This document shows positions 36,001 to 46,965 of a DNA stretch of 64,000 bases, piece after piece (the stretch's first letter is position 1; each line of letters begins with the position of its first letter). Under the pieces are notes generated by a model. The model searched no databases. It was not told where the DNA came from and was given only the letters and a program-made list of their open reading frames with translations. A program made the position numbers and the translations under genes. Origin of the DNA: Eremomyces bilateralis CBS 781.70 (Eukaryota > Ascomycota > Dothideomycetes > Eremomycetales > Eremomycetaceae); contig NW_022985075.1 in the NCBI RefSeq assembly GCF_010015585.1, forward strand, positions 543,821-607,820, given 5' to 3'.

Positions 36001-37700
36001 ACATACAGCTTCCTGCTTCAGGACGTTCATGACTTCAGGTATTCCTTGTTGGTGGATCTCGATCGGCCTAGGTGGAGACTGGGGGAGCCAAAAGGGAGTT
36101 CGTCCACAAAATTGCCGCAAGAGTACTCCGTACCTCCGCAGAATCCGCACGGAGTAACGGACAGCCCTTCCAAGAAGGTGATACAGAGCAAGGAAATCGG
36201 ATGCTAACTGATGACTGGAGACCATCTTAGTCCTTCAGTCCTCAATACTTTATTAAGGCTTACAATCGTCGGTAGCTATCCGTACAAGCCCGCTACGAGA
36301 CTATGACTGCCTTGCATCATGTACGGAGTATATTGCTTGCTTCGGACGATGGCATTTTGGACATCGAGCTATTGGCTAATGCTAATTTGAGGGCCTTGCC
36401 CACCAACGGAAAAACGAGATACCCCGCGCTGCGGAGAATAATTCCCATGTATTATGATGTATCAGAGTTCAGACCATCATCCAGGCTAGTGCCCTAGTCC
36501 AGACAGGTATCCTGACTTCCTGAGACCAGCAAGAGGCCCCGTCTTCTAAACGCGTGACAAGGTAATTGGTAACGACCAAGTGCCTGGGCACTGTCAAGGT
36601 CATCGCTCAACAATCCACGGGGGCCACCACCCATCAACTCCGCCAAAGCCGTCAAAAATGCGAGCACGAGCGGTTTGCTGGGGCCAGACCTTGCAGCATC
36701 TGAACTTCTGACGCTCAGTCCCCCGGCAGCGAGAATCCGAAAAACACCATCCTCGTCCCTGGATACATTGCTCCGCTTTGGCCAGCGGGTCACCAGGCCA
36801 AAAGTCAAAAAGCCACTCGGCGTCGGACCTTCAACGGTGGTGGTTCGGCCGCGGCGAAAATAGCGAAGAAACAAACAAACGAATTCCATCACATCGTGAT
36901 GGAAGAAGCAAAAGTAAATGGTGAACCGCTGCGACCCTCCAAAGCACACCCTTGGCTATCTCGATCAACAGTGGTAACATAGCGACTCAGCGAGTGCGGA
37001 GAACTGGAGGTGTTGAAGAGGTTTTTTGTGAAGAAGCCGTGTCTGATCTCCACACTCCCGACAGAGAGAGAACAAAGCGTCCACTATCCCGGACCAAGTA
37101 CGATAATAGTCGCGGGGAATAAAATACCTGATGCATAAGATGTCAAGTGGGTGACCACGATCCTGAATTGCTTCACCGTCTGGGCCACTTAGCGTTTGCT
37201 TTAATGTCCCAGGAAAGTATTATTTCCGGGGTACCAGGACTTATGGATGCTAGCTATTATTGCTTCAGGCATCCGAACAGGATCTTCGGTCTGGAGTGTT
37301 CGACAGTGGGGCTCATCACCAACAGAATCCAGATAAGTCGCACAGGGCCGGTACTGGCGTTTCATCCTCAGTCCCTCCCTCTAGCCCTGTTTTGACGGGA
37401 ACGGCATGGCGGCCGGATTTTGCCTTTTTTGACAGGTTTGGTTCAGGCGCTTCCTCCTCGAAGCACGATGCTTCTGGGCGCGACCTGGAGGATTCGGCGT
37501 GCATCGTGCATGCCAACATGGGACCCAGCGGGTGATGACAGGAGCTACTTGCTTAAAACCCTATGTCATCCGCGCCTTTCAAACAGTATCAACATGGCTG
37601 CATGTTTGACATGTCCGAACGAGTCTCATCTTTTCTTTTGAAGGGGACCCGGCCGATTTAAGCGTATCGTTTTGCTGGGAAAGGGATATCCGCCTCTGCC
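33077..37700. other. 4.6-kb stretch without a convincing gene
   Basis: The longest gene-poor interval in the window. Reading frames are short, unrecognisable and lack splice-supported extensions. The first 350 bp contains a coding-like GC-rich patch (33214-33361) readable in several frames. The middle (33.5-36.4 kb) is AT-richer with scattered TACGGAGTA-type palindromes (36123-36133, 36321-36331). The last kilobase is probably promoter and 5' leader of the Uds1 gene. No terminal repeats, tRNA or rRNA are visible. It may include lineage-specific non-coding transcripts or eroded transposon sequence, but I cannot show either. Confidence 0.5.
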
Positions 37701-39590
37701 ATGACACATATAGCCAATTGTTTGCGACATGGCGTTGGTAGAACTTCCCCTGATAATTATATAGTGGATGTTGAAGCCCTCTCCTCGAACAATGTGCGTG
37801 TCTTGTTTACTGCATGTCGATTGACTTTCCCTTCATTGGCCCTAACGTTTACCAGTCTACTGCAAGATCGGATTTGTCCAGCTCAAACAGTCCATCTATG
37901 AGCCAAGAAATGATGACCGGCCGAGTCGCCGTTAAATATCAACTCTGGCCCAATCCATCGAGACCATCTCAAGTGCATTGGCTCGACCAAATCAGTTCTG
38001 ACAAGTCAATGGCACTATCCGCCGGACGGTCTTCAACCTCTCTGAGTGATACCGTGGTTGCAAACGACAATTTCGGCCGCTTGACCCGAAGCGGTTCCCT
38101 TGCTCGTCGAAGAAAAATCAGTGTCCCAGAGTTGGGACCAACCACCATGACCATGGTGACAGTACGGGAGCTAGCCGTCGACTCTCGTAAGTTCTCAACA
38201 ACAACGAGCATGCAGTTGCTAACGTTACTTCAGCAACCATCCCTGGACGTCCACCGTTGAGGACTACGGCGTCTGAAAGTCACAAACACGAACGTTCCGC
38301 CAGTGCTCCTGGAGGAAACTGGCGCCATGGTCCCTTCGGAGATGCCATGGTCGACTGCGTAGGCCGCCCTTTCGTCCACAAGTCCGGAGCTCTTCACCAA
38401 CCGACCTTGAAAACCCCCGTATTTGACCTCGCCAAACCATTGCAGCTCAATGCCACACGGCCGCTTTCTCCTATATTGAGCCCTCCTTTGACGGCAAAGC
38501 CAGTCCTCAAGTTAGAGACCGGTTCCGACGCTGACCAGGGCCCGCCGGTACCACCGAAGCCGTCACCGACGGAAGGAAGAGGCTCGCCCGTGTCCAAGAC
38601 GCTCTCCAAATCGAATCCATGCTCAGCTACCATGCCACCCGCGACACGCACCCGATCTCCTCCATTCACAGCCCCTTTGGGTTCATCAAAGTCGATGCAT
38701 GACTTTGGAATGTCGCCTATGAAAGTGAAGCACCAGGCCCCCGCTCTTCCCGCAGGCAAACTAGAAACGCCTGTATGCGAACAAACTCGACCCGTCCGAC
38801 GATCATCTCTCAAGAAGCCATCAAATAAATTCTCGCCAGCCACACCTAAACAACACCAGCCAGTCACTGCCAACAGTGACAGCTGGAAGTTGCCAGAAGG
38901 AATGATCCCTCAGGACGCTCTCAAACGGCTCCCACAGCATGAAACCGAGAGCCTTCGGAAACAGGCAAGAGGCCAAGCGGAGAAGTTTGAAGTCCTTGGA
39001 AGCCGAAATGTAGCATCATTGTCCAGAGTACGTGTCTGTCACTCCACCCCATAGATGAAAGCTTATCCGCCGCACAGGAGCTCCGCGCCCTCGACGAACG
39101 CTGCGAATATCTTCGCAGAACATACAAATCCCTCCGCGACGGCCGCCAAACGCTGCACGTGCGCATGCTGCACTACCTGAAGAGCGACACGCTGAACTTC
39201 TCCCGCGAGAGACTACTCAAGCAAAGCGAGGCGCTCCTCGAGCTGGACCAGTCCATCGACGACTGGATCCTGAAACTCGAACAAGCGGAGAACCGACGAT
39301 TGCGGGTCCGGCAGAAGCTGCTGGAGCACGTCGCTGCGGCTGTCACGCTGAACCAGCATGCGTCCTCCCCGACGATGGACGGGACGAGCATGCATCATCA
39401 TGGGGCGGCCACTCCGCCAGGAAGTCCGGTGATGCTGCAGGGGATGAGCCCCCATTCGTCGCCGCATACTACACAGGAGGTATCGAGCCGCAGGGATGTG
39501 GAGTCGATTAAGATCTACGCGGACGGACAGGTCCTGAGTCTCTTTAACGATATTGATCAGGCCATGACCAAGATGTGCGAGGCATGCTAA
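37701..39590 (+). CDS. Uds1-domain protein (up-regulated during septation)
   Basis: Fungal protein with an Uds1 coiled-coil domain, implicated in septation. Model exons 37701-37793, 37856-38186, 38234-39027, 39078-39590; 576 aa, introns 62, 47 and 50 bp with consistent phase. The first ~365 residues are Ser/Pro-rich and disordered, with possible SH3-ligand PPVPPKPSP and basic patches (RRRKISVPE, VRRSSLKKPS). The Uds1 domain starts near residue 366: GMIPQDALKRLPQHETESLRKQA, LRALDERCEYLRRTYKSLRDGR, LHYLKSD, LLKQSEALLELDQSIDDW, ENRRLRVRQKLLEHVAAAV. The C-terminus IKIYADGQVLSLFNDIDQAM is also family-like. Exon 1 is the weakest part; translation could instead begin at Met 37898 (MSQEMMTGRVAVKYQL), which starts the conserved-looking sequence. 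Confidence 0.82.
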
Positions 39591-40775
39591 GAACAGATTG
39601 GTCGGGGATATGGCTTCACCTCTTCCTTCCGAACCGTGACGCGGTGATTGTATGATTCATGAATAGCGAGTGGAATATCCTCGCAATAATGTTGAGATGT
39701 CTTGGTTATCTGCGGTCATTCTTCTGTTATTCTTTTCCGTCCTATTGGTTGGGCTGCAGAAATGTTTCGATACGAAACGAATAGTATCGCACCATATTTG
39801 GACGCCCGAACCTTGTTCTCGGAGCATTAGGGTCCGTTCTCTGTATCCGGGACTACGACAGAGGTGCTGGTCTCAGTTGAAACACATTATCTACCCCGAA
39901 AAGGAAGTCTCGAGTCACCGTTTTATGTTTCTTTTTCCGACCGTTTGGTGGAGTGGCTTCGGCTTCGATTTGGGCAAGGGATGCACGGCTTGGATACCCC
40001 ACGGCGGACTCTGTATATAGCAAAGGAGAAAAGCATTCCATCACATCTTGCAGAGTGACAAATTGTGAGTTGTGACATACTTGTATCTGCTGCTCTTCAC
40101 TTACCAGTTTGATTGCTCTCCCTCCATTGTTTGTAGTTCGTACGAGACCGGGAAAGTTCTGGCCATTCGTAACCTTTGTCCACGAGCTTGTCTGTTTGTC
40201 GAACATTGAGGGTTGAATTGATGGGATTGTAGTAATAAGTTTCAAAAGAGTGACAACCTGCTCAAGGTTCAGATTAGGGAATAACCGTAGACCGGGATAA
40301 TGGGACAGTCGACCCTTGTGTATCCGACGTGCCAATGCGGAAGCAATCGACTCGCAAACCGCTCAGGGAATACTAGCTTGAATTGTTGCATGGCTCGGTA
40401 ACAGGAGGTCAGCGCTATTCTCCCCATCTCATATTTCCGCGAAACGTCGTGGAGAGGTCGAACAGGGTGCCAAAGATCCACGGAAGCGACATGACGGATG
40501 CAGGAACGGACGGACAGTCGTTGAAAATACCTCCCTGGCCGAGACAATGAACCCAGCCGTCAGTGAACCATATTGCTTGGCACGTCTCAACTATCTGGAG
40601 TTCTGGATATCCAGAATCTATGGGTTCCTCGGCTGTAGTGTTTCAAAATATGCAAGCCCTGTCACAACGCCATTGTCTGTGTTTGTGATAGTCCTGATAG
40701 ACCATAAGGATGACCAACACTAAAACCGCCATGACATCGTCCAAACTGCCTCCTAAGGCAGGAGGGCTCTCTGGT

Positions 40776-40998
40776 GGGGACGAAATTGAGTTACGTTTCT
40801 TGGCATTCCCCTAAGCACAGTTCCCACGATCTTAACCAGAACGCGGCAGAGAATTCACCAAAACAGACCTCTAGTAGTTGCTTAATTAGGAAAAGAGTAT
40901 ACTTTTTGGTATTATGTTGTTTTTGAGCGAATTGGGCCTGCCTGTAATGGTGGTGATGGTTGCGGGAATGCCAAGAAACGTAACTCAATTTCTTCCCC
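40776..40998. repeat. 35-bp inverted repeat around a 153-bp spacer
   Basis: The arm at 40776-40810 (core GAAATTGAGTTACGTTTC) and the arm at 40964-40998 are reverse complements at 34 of 35 positions. The 153-bp spacer has no reading frame of note. No target duplication flanks the arms, so a MITE is possible but unproven; an inverted local duplication is the alternative. Confidence 0.85.
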
Positions 40999-41028
40999 GG
41001 GAGGGGCACCAGCACCAGCACAACTGCA

Positions 41029-41100
41029 AAGGCAACAAGGCAACAAGGCAACAAAGGCAACAATGGCAACAATGGCAACAATGGCAACAATGGCAATAAT
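41029..41100 (+). repeat. 8-9 bp tandem repeat (GGCAACAA / GGCAACAAT)
   Basis: About three 8-bp units (GGCAACAA) are followed by about five 9-bp units (GGCAACAAT). The shift from 8 to 9 bp shows slippage. Non-coding and probably polymorphic between strains. It starts about 30 bp after the right arm of the inverted repeat. Confidence 0.85.
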
Positions 41101-41487
41101 TAGGTTGATGCAGTGATGTCTTTCACTCTCCATCGTAGCAGGAGCAGCATAGATATCCCCCCAATTTGATTTCGTTTTATGTTATGAGTCGCAGAAATCA
41201 AGACACAAGATTGATACGTACCACCATCGCTGCTATCAATTTCGCCACAAACTTCGCCAGCCACACCCACCAGCCGCAATTCAAGTGGCTGTGCCCCAAA
41301 ACCCAGAGTCTCCTGTCACGTGACCAGATGATAACCCTCCAAAATGAGTGGGCCCGGCACTTCGCAATCAGCGGATTGGCCGACGGCGACCGGGTGGACG
41401 AACATCTATGAAAGTTTTCCGCTGGAGAAGACTCCCTCCTCGGTTTGTTCACCATGCGACAACTCCCTTTCCGCAAGCTCCCCAAGC

Positions 41488-42849
41488 ATGGCGACCAATT
41501 CGATCAAGTTGCTCACTGGCAACAGCCACCCGCAGTTGGCCAAACTGGTCGCGGACCGGTGCGTGTTTTCCGTTTCCTACACTTTGCTTTTTGTCCATGT
41601 CGTGGCGGTAGAAAGAGCTTGGCTTGGGTGGAGGGGTGGGGGTGGGATATCGACATTCAACTCCCTCCTGCTGGTGGCAGTGAGGGTTACTGCTATTCCG
41701 ACCAGTTCGCCCTGGGGATTTCTATCATCATGGTTTTCGGTCTCTTGTTTCTAACATTCCTTTTCATACAGACTGGGAATCGAGCTTTGCAAGGTGATGG
41801 TGCTCCAGTATTCCAACAATGAGACCTCAGTAACCATCGGAGAGTCCGTTCGAGATGAAGATGGTACAGTCACCATGGCATTATACCAAGAGCGTCGAAT
41901 TAATCCTGCGTAGTTTTCATCCTTCAATCCACCGCCCCAGGCGACATCAACGATGGCCTCATGGAGCTTCTCATCATGATCAACGCGTGCAAGACGGCGT
42001 CTGCCCGCCGCATCACGGCCGTGATCCCCAACTTCCCGTACGCCCGCCAGGACAAGAAGGATAAGTCCCGCGCGCCGATCACGGCGAAGCTCATGGCGAA
42101 CATGCTGCAGACAGCGGGATGCAACCATGTCATCACTATGGACCTGCACGCGAGTCAGATCCAGGGCTTCTTCAACGTCCCCGTGGACAATCTGTACGCC
42201 GAGCCAAGCACTCTGCGTTGGATAAAGGAGCACTTGAACGTCAAGGAATGCGTGATTGTCAGTCCCGACGCGGGTGGAGCCAAGCGGTAAGAGTTAACTT
42301 CTATCATCGGATAAACACTTAACAAACCATGAGTGCCTTCCGTGATACATATGCTGATATCATCCAGAGCCACCTCCATCGCTGACGGCCTTGACCTCGG
42401 CTTCGCTCTCATCCACAAAGAACGCCCCCGCCCCAACGAAGTCTCCCGCATGGTCCTCGTCGGCGACGTCACCGGCAAGATCGCCATCATTGTCGACGAC
42501 ATGGCCGACACCTGCGGCACCCTGGCGAAGGCCGCCGACGTGGTCATGCAGCACGGGGCGAAGGAGGCCATCGCCATCGTCACGCACGGGATCCTGAGCG
42601 GCAACGCAATCGAGGCACTCAATGGGAGCAGGCTGACGAAGGTAGTTGTGACGAATACAGTGCCGCATGAGGAGAAGAAGGAGAAGTGTAGCCGGTTGGA
42701 GACGATCGATATTAGCCCGACGGTATGTTAAACACCGCTTTCGGACTTCACAGGATGACTGACTCTCTCAATAGCTGGCAGAAGCGTGCCGCAGGACGCA
42801 CAACGGCGAGAGCGTGTCGTTCCTCTTCAAACACGCCCCGGTCGACTAA
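41488..42849 (+). CDS. PRS: ribose-phosphate pyrophosphokinase (PRPP synthetase)
   Basis: Makes phosphoribosyl pyrophosphate from ribose-5-phosphate and ATP for nucleotide, His and Trp synthesis. Exons 41488-41558, 41772-41863, 41914-42286, 42368-42722, 42775-42849; 321 aa, the canonical class I length, with no non-homologous insert like that of yeast Prs1/Prs5. Motifs: [18 protein letters not shown] at the start, [24 protein letters not shown] across intron 2, [14 protein letters not shown], the family signature [20 protein letters not shown] (~130), [10 protein letters not shown] and the PRPP-binding loop [12 protein letters not shown] (~220). Intron 1 is long (213 bp); the others are 50, 81 and 52 bp. 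All five exons are phase-compatible, and the second splice exactly restores the conserved [17 protein letters not shown]. Confidence 0.94.
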
Positions 42850-43113
42850 TCCCTTCCCTTCAGACTCTCATGTCGATATCTGGCATCACATTTAAGGCGT
42901 TTGTAGGAGTAGTTTGTGTTAATCTGCTGATGATTCAGCTTCATGCATGGCGGCTTCTCAACTAGTGGGAGCTGCCCCATCATAATTCAGAGAATTCTAT
43001 CTGATGTGCTGGTGTCACTCGTGAGGGTGTTGATTCGGTCGTCCGCCACCAGCTAGAACGCCATAAGAGTTCCGCTGCCATTTCCCCTACGCTCCTTTCG
43101 AGGATGCGTCCAT

Positions 43114-44676
43114 TCAACTACCCGGAGACCCCTCCCCCGCCATCCCACCCGGCGAGCCCCCCGTGTTAATCCGCAGCACCTTCTTAACGCTATCCACCCC
43201 CTTCCGCATCGGCGACTGATGCCCAACCCGCCTCTCCTCCGCCTCCTTCCCATTCACCTCTTTCCCTTCCCCCGGACCCAAAAAATTCGCCGCCGACCCC
43301 CGTCTCGACACCCAATGCGGCGACAATGGACTTGGCCCCGGCGGCGACTGGCTCGGCGCCACCGGCATCTCCGGTGCCGCGGCCACGGCCGTGGGTGAAT
43401 CATGTGGAATCCCAATCAGCCGCGCCAGGGAACTCCTCCGCCTCCTCCGCTCCTTCGGCCGCTCCGGCTCCTTCCGCTGCGCTTCCTTCTGCCGCCAGAT
43501 CTCCGCCATGCGGTTGTTCGCCGGTCCGGACTTCGCGCTGCCGAAGAACCCATCGGGGACGGGGCGGGCGCCGAGGCCGCCGATGGAGCTGGAGGGGCCG
43601 CGGTGGGCGAAGCCGGGGCTGAGCGGGGTGGGGCTGACGGGGATGTGGAGGTTGAGGCTGCCGCGGATGGAGGAGGCGGTCACGGGGGGTTTGGTGGCGC
43701 CGGGGGGCCATTCGCCGGCGTCGGTCCAGCCGGCGACGCAGGCGGAGATAACGGTGGGGAGGGGGAGGGGGAGGGAGGGGGTGCGGGCATTGGTGACGAG
43801 GGCGCGGTAGATGGGGAGGAGGGAGTCGGGGGCGATGAATTGGCGGGGGGAAAAGGTGGGAGGAATGAGATAGAGGACGGGGAGTAGGGTCGGCGGGTCG
43901 TCGGGGTCAGTTGCTGCGCTGGTGGATTGGGGGGAGAGTGGGGAGGTGTCGGTGAGGCCGTCCGAGCTGCTGTGAAGCCGCTGGATTAGTTCCGCGACGT
44001 CTTGATCGGACATTTGCTCGTCTTCGGCGCCACTGGGGCTCTGGATGATATTCCCATTGACAGTGACCTCAGGGGATTTCGTCGAGACCTCTTTGGGTGG
44101 TCCCGGCCGAACCACCGCGCCGGTCCACGCATCCCTCCGCTTCGCCCAGAGGTCCAATCCCTCATTCCATTCGCATTCCTCATGCCATTCGCGCTCCCGC
44201 TTCCGTTTCCGTTGCTTTTGTCGGGCCTGAATCTGCGCCCCGATGCTGTCTGGGGAGTCAAATTTAAACGCGTCCTTCTTTTCTTTGGCGGTCTTGTGCT
44301 TGCTTCGGCGGGATAGTTTCTGAATCACTCGGATACCCTGCGTATCGGACTTCGCGCCGGTGGTAGACCTCTCACTCCCGGAATCCGTCTCATCGGAACT
44401 TCCATAGAATCTCTCCATGTATGCCAGAGGTACGCGCTCCTCTATGGCTTCCGAGCCGGTTGAATGTGGGAAGGTCTCGGCAAGCGGGGGTGAAGTTGAC
44501 CCCGGGCCTTCTCCGGGGATTACATTATTTGTAGGAAGAGGTTCGGACGATATATTCGTATCCGATGGATGTGACGGATCGGCGACTTTCGGAGGATATT
44601 CCCAATCATCTTGAACCGCAGAGTAGAGAAAACGTCGGATCTCGCGAGTGGCGGGGCTGGCAAGGTTCAACTCCAT
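43114..44676 (-). CDS. Gag1-like clamp/DUF4050 domain protein, function unknown
   Basis: Single-exon 520-aa protein. The N-terminal part has SPATREIRRFLYSAVQDDWEYP; further on are KKDAFKFDSPDSIGAQIQARQKQRKRKREREW and ECEWNEGLDLWAKRRDAWTGA, resembling the conserved elements of the fungal DUF4050 (Gag1-like clamp) family. A Pro/Ser-rich stretch with PVLYLIPPTFSPRQFIAPDSLLPIYRALV and IVSACVAGWTDAGEWPP-like segments follows. The C-terminus is disordered, with a basic RRRRRSSLARLIG element and many SP/TP sites. Start taken at the first ATG (44676); an upstream spliced exon is possible. Codon third positions are extremely GC-rich, so antisense frames are long but meaningless. Biochemical role unknown. 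Confidence 0.72.
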   Translation of the reverse strand: MELNLASPATREIRRFLYSAVQDDWEYPPKVADPSHPSDTNISSEPLPTNNVIPGEGPGSTSPPLAETFPHSTGSEAIEERVPLAYMERFYGSSDETDSGSERSTTGAKSDTQGIRVIQKLSRRSKHKTAKEKKDAFKFDSPDSIGAQIQARQKQRKRKREREWHEECEWNEGLDLWAKRRDAWTGAVVRPGPPKEVSTKSPEVTVNGNIIQSPSGAEDEQMSDQDVAELIQRLHSSSDGLTDTSPLSPQSTSAATDPDDPPTLLPVLYLIPPTFSPRQFIAPDSLLPIYRALVTNARTPSLPLPLPTVISACVAGWTDAGEWPPGATKPPVTASSIRGSLNLHIPVSPTPLSPGFAHRGPSSSIGGLGARPVPDGFFGSAKSGPANNRMAEIWRQKEAQRKEPERPKERRRRRSSLARLIGIPHDSPTAVAAAPEMPVAPSQSPPGPSPLSPHWVSRRGSAANFLGPGEGKEVNGKEAEERRVGHQSPMRKGVDSVKKVLRINTGGSPGGMAGEGSPGS

Positions 44677-45529
44677 TGGCGTTCTTGATTTTTCCGGCAA
44701 CGGGCACCGTTGTTGACAGCACCAACCACTTCTGGTGCCTCCGATCGAAGAGAGAAGGGGGTGAAGGCAGCAGAAAAGCCTTGCGGATTGTGGGGATGGG
44801 CAGGAAGCTGGGTACCAGACTTGGGAATGCTTGGGTCAGGCTAAGGTAAGTAGTGTCAAGACTCAAGAGGTGGTGAGATGGACTATTAACGGCGAACGGG
44901 ATGGACTAGAAGATTCGGGGAAGGAGCAAGAAAGAATTACAGGTCACTTATGACGATAACTCGAAGATGGCAACCATCGCGGGTCGAGAGGAATATGTTA
45001 GGTGAATGTATGATGCTCGTGAAAGCGATTCCAAATGCAAATGTCTGTGGTGGGTGATTTGTTGCGGGGGCGGGGCTATTCCAACTCATGATTCATGATT
45101 CATCACGCCAGCTCTGGACGATTAGATATTTCATATTGCCTTGCTCTCCCTTACTCCAGAGAGTACAGTTGTTCCTGGTTCTTGTTCAGGGGAGCATACC
45201 AGCTAACTGCCACAGCAAAGAGGGCTGATCGCATACGTCTTCGACGGCGAGTATGAAACTGTACATCTGCGGAGTACAGACTGCGGTGCATACTGTAGAT
45301 CTGATATTGGGTCCACCTTTGACTTTGTATCGCCGTGCTCCGGGCGAAAATCCGCGTACACACGAATTCGGACTGTAAGGTACCATATGCAGTGAACATT
45401 TCCAGCAGCTAGACCAACGTGGACATGCAATCACACCTGACACCACAAAGCCGATTTGTGCATGGACAATAGATACTTACGTGTGCTACATACGCTATCC
45501 GATTCTCCCACCGACCGTGATGTCCTAGC
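44677..45529. promoter_or_regulatory. divergent intergenic region, Gag1-like / NR kinase
   Basis: About 850 bp. Contains a short direct repeat ATGATTCATGATTCATCA (about 45087-45104) and otherwise unique sequence. Likely holds both promoters. No RNA gene or element boundary is seen. Confidence 0.4.
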
Positions 45530-46456
45530 ATGTCTGTCAATCCCGCTGCCGGCCAACCCTTTGCCATGTCTTCCACCTCCGCTCCGGAACGCACCCCGCC
45601 TCTAACCCTCCTCGTCGCCATCTCTGGCCCGACATCATCGGGAAAGACGACGGTCGCTCGCCACTTACTACGTCTCCTACATTCTCTGGCTCCAGACGGT
45701 CCGCCCGCCACCCAGCCGCTTCTAATTCATGAGGATGATTTCTATCGTTCCGATACGGACATCCCGGTCAAAGATGGCGTGCAGGATTGGGATTGCTTGG
45801 AAGCCATCGACGTCCCAGTCTTCGAAGCTGCGTTGCTAGAGATTCGAGGAGGTGGGCGGCTTCCTGATGGTTTTAAGAGCTTGGAGCTACCGGAAGACAA
45901 TGGTTCCACGGCCGACGGAGTCCACGATGTCCCAGATAGGGCGCAGAATGACAGCGGCATTTCAGAAGCGCTGCTCACCAGGCTTCGTGAGAGACTACGC
46001 GATGTCCTCGAGGTGCCGTCGAACAATGGACAAGGTACAGCAGTCAAATTCAGAGTATGCCTGGTGGAGGGGTTCCTTTTGTTCCAGCCCGCCATGTTTA
46101 CCACCCCAGGCGTATTTGACTTGAAACTGTTGCTCCTGGCCTCGCACGCGGCGGCGAAGCAGCGGCGGGAGGCGCGGTCCGGCTACGTCACTCTGGAAGG
46201 CTTCTGGACCGATCCTCCGGGCTACGTCGACAAGATCGTGTGGCCGAATTACGTGGAGAGTCACGCTGCATATTTTCAGAATGGCGATGTCGAGGGCGCG
46301 GTGGACGAGAGATTTTGCCGGGACGAAGCCGTAAAACCATATCCTCCTGGAGGACTACAACATGCAGAAGGAGGAACTATTGCGAGGATGCTGGAGTGGG
46401 CGGTGGAGGAGACCGTCCAACTTGTCGAATCGAAGGAACATGGATCGGGCCGGTAG
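45530..46456 (+). CDS. NRK1: nicotinamide riboside kinase
   Basis: Phosphorylates nicotinamide riboside to NMN, a salvage route to NAD+. Single exon, 308 aa, a little longer than yeast Nrk1 (240 aa). The P-loop is AISGPTSSGKTTVARHLLRLL (residues about 31-51). Next come IHEDDFYRSDTDIPVKDGVQDWDCLEAIDV, where DDFY and the DWD region bind substrate and Mg, and the lid/core element FRVCLVEGFLLFQP. KQRREARSGYV is the typical lid, followed by FWTDPPGYVDKIVWPNYV. Met 45530 starts a Ser/Pro-rich leader; Met at residue 13 is an alternative. An insert around residues 105-145 (DNGSTADGVHDVPD) is acidic and probably a surface loop. Confidence 0.9.
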   Translation: MSVNPAAGQPFAMSSTSAPERTPPLTLLVAISGPTSSGKTTVARHLLRLLHSLAPDGPPATQPLLIHEDDFYRSDTDIPVKDGVQDWDCLEAIDVPVFEAALLEIRGGGRLPDGFKSLELPEDNGSTADGVHDVPDRAQNDSGISEALLTRLRERLRDVLEVPSNNGQGTAVKFRVCLVEGFLLFQPAMFTTPGVFDLKLLLLASHAAAKQRREARSGYVTLEGFWTDPPGYVDKIVWPNYVESHAAYFQNGDVEGAVDERFCRDEAVKPYPPGGLQHAEGGTIARMLEWAVEETVQLVESKEHGSGR

Positions 46457-46965
46457 CATCTCCAACGTATTGGATTCGGTTGGAAGCCCATTGGATTGAT
46501 CAAGTTTTGGAGACTAGACCTAGTTTATACTCTATGTATTAAGCAACGCAATATGGGCCGGGAAACCATGCCGGTAAATACAGCGCATGCATACTACGGT
46601 ACACATACCTATTACCTAAGTCTATACCTAAGTCTTACCTGTAGGATGAAGACGATAAACTCACGAAAATGATGAAATGCGCGGGATTATGCATAATCCA
46701 CCGTCGTGGATTGGTTATCGATTGTCCGTTACGCTGCCACCATGCCCCGGGCCGTCTCATTTCGTTGTCGATCCTTTCCGATCTTCTCCGACGCCCGATG
46801 ACGGACTAAGGGGGACCAGATGCTCCCAAAATATTTTTTTAATATTAGACAGAAATCCTGTCCTCCAAAAGTCACAATTATTACCTATCACCGGCGCAAC
46901 ACGCCGACGATTCCATTCTGCTTGTGATCCGGCGGTTACTGCCTGTCCCAACCCTCGTCGATCCA
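46457..46965. other. intergenic, NRK1 / fumarase promoter
   Basis: About 510 bp with tandem AGTCTATACCTAAGTCTTACC-like imperfect repeats near 46617-46640 and an AATATTTTTTTAATATTAGA palindromic AT block near 46828-46847, roughly 120 bp before the fumarase start. No gene seen. Confidence 0.4.

Larger units (their letters stand above)
39591..41487. other. intergenic, Uds1 gene / PRPP synthetase
   Basis: About 1.9 kb. A minus-strand frame of 160 codons at 40335-39853 has no recognisable domain and no splice support, so it is not called. The interval holds the 35-bp inverted repeat (40776-40998), the GGCAACAA-type tandem repeat (41029-41100) and a CACGTG at 41317-41322 in the likely PRS promoter. 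Confidence 0.45.

Noticed and set aside
39853-40335. 160-codon minus-strand open frame between the Uds1 gene and PRPP synthetase
   Set aside because: No recognisable domain, no splice-supported extension, ordinary composition; most likely chance.
43326-43887. Long plus-strand open frames opposite the Gag1-like gene
   Set aside because: They are antisense products of strong GC third-position bias in the real gene, with Gly/Arg/Pro-rich nonsense composition.
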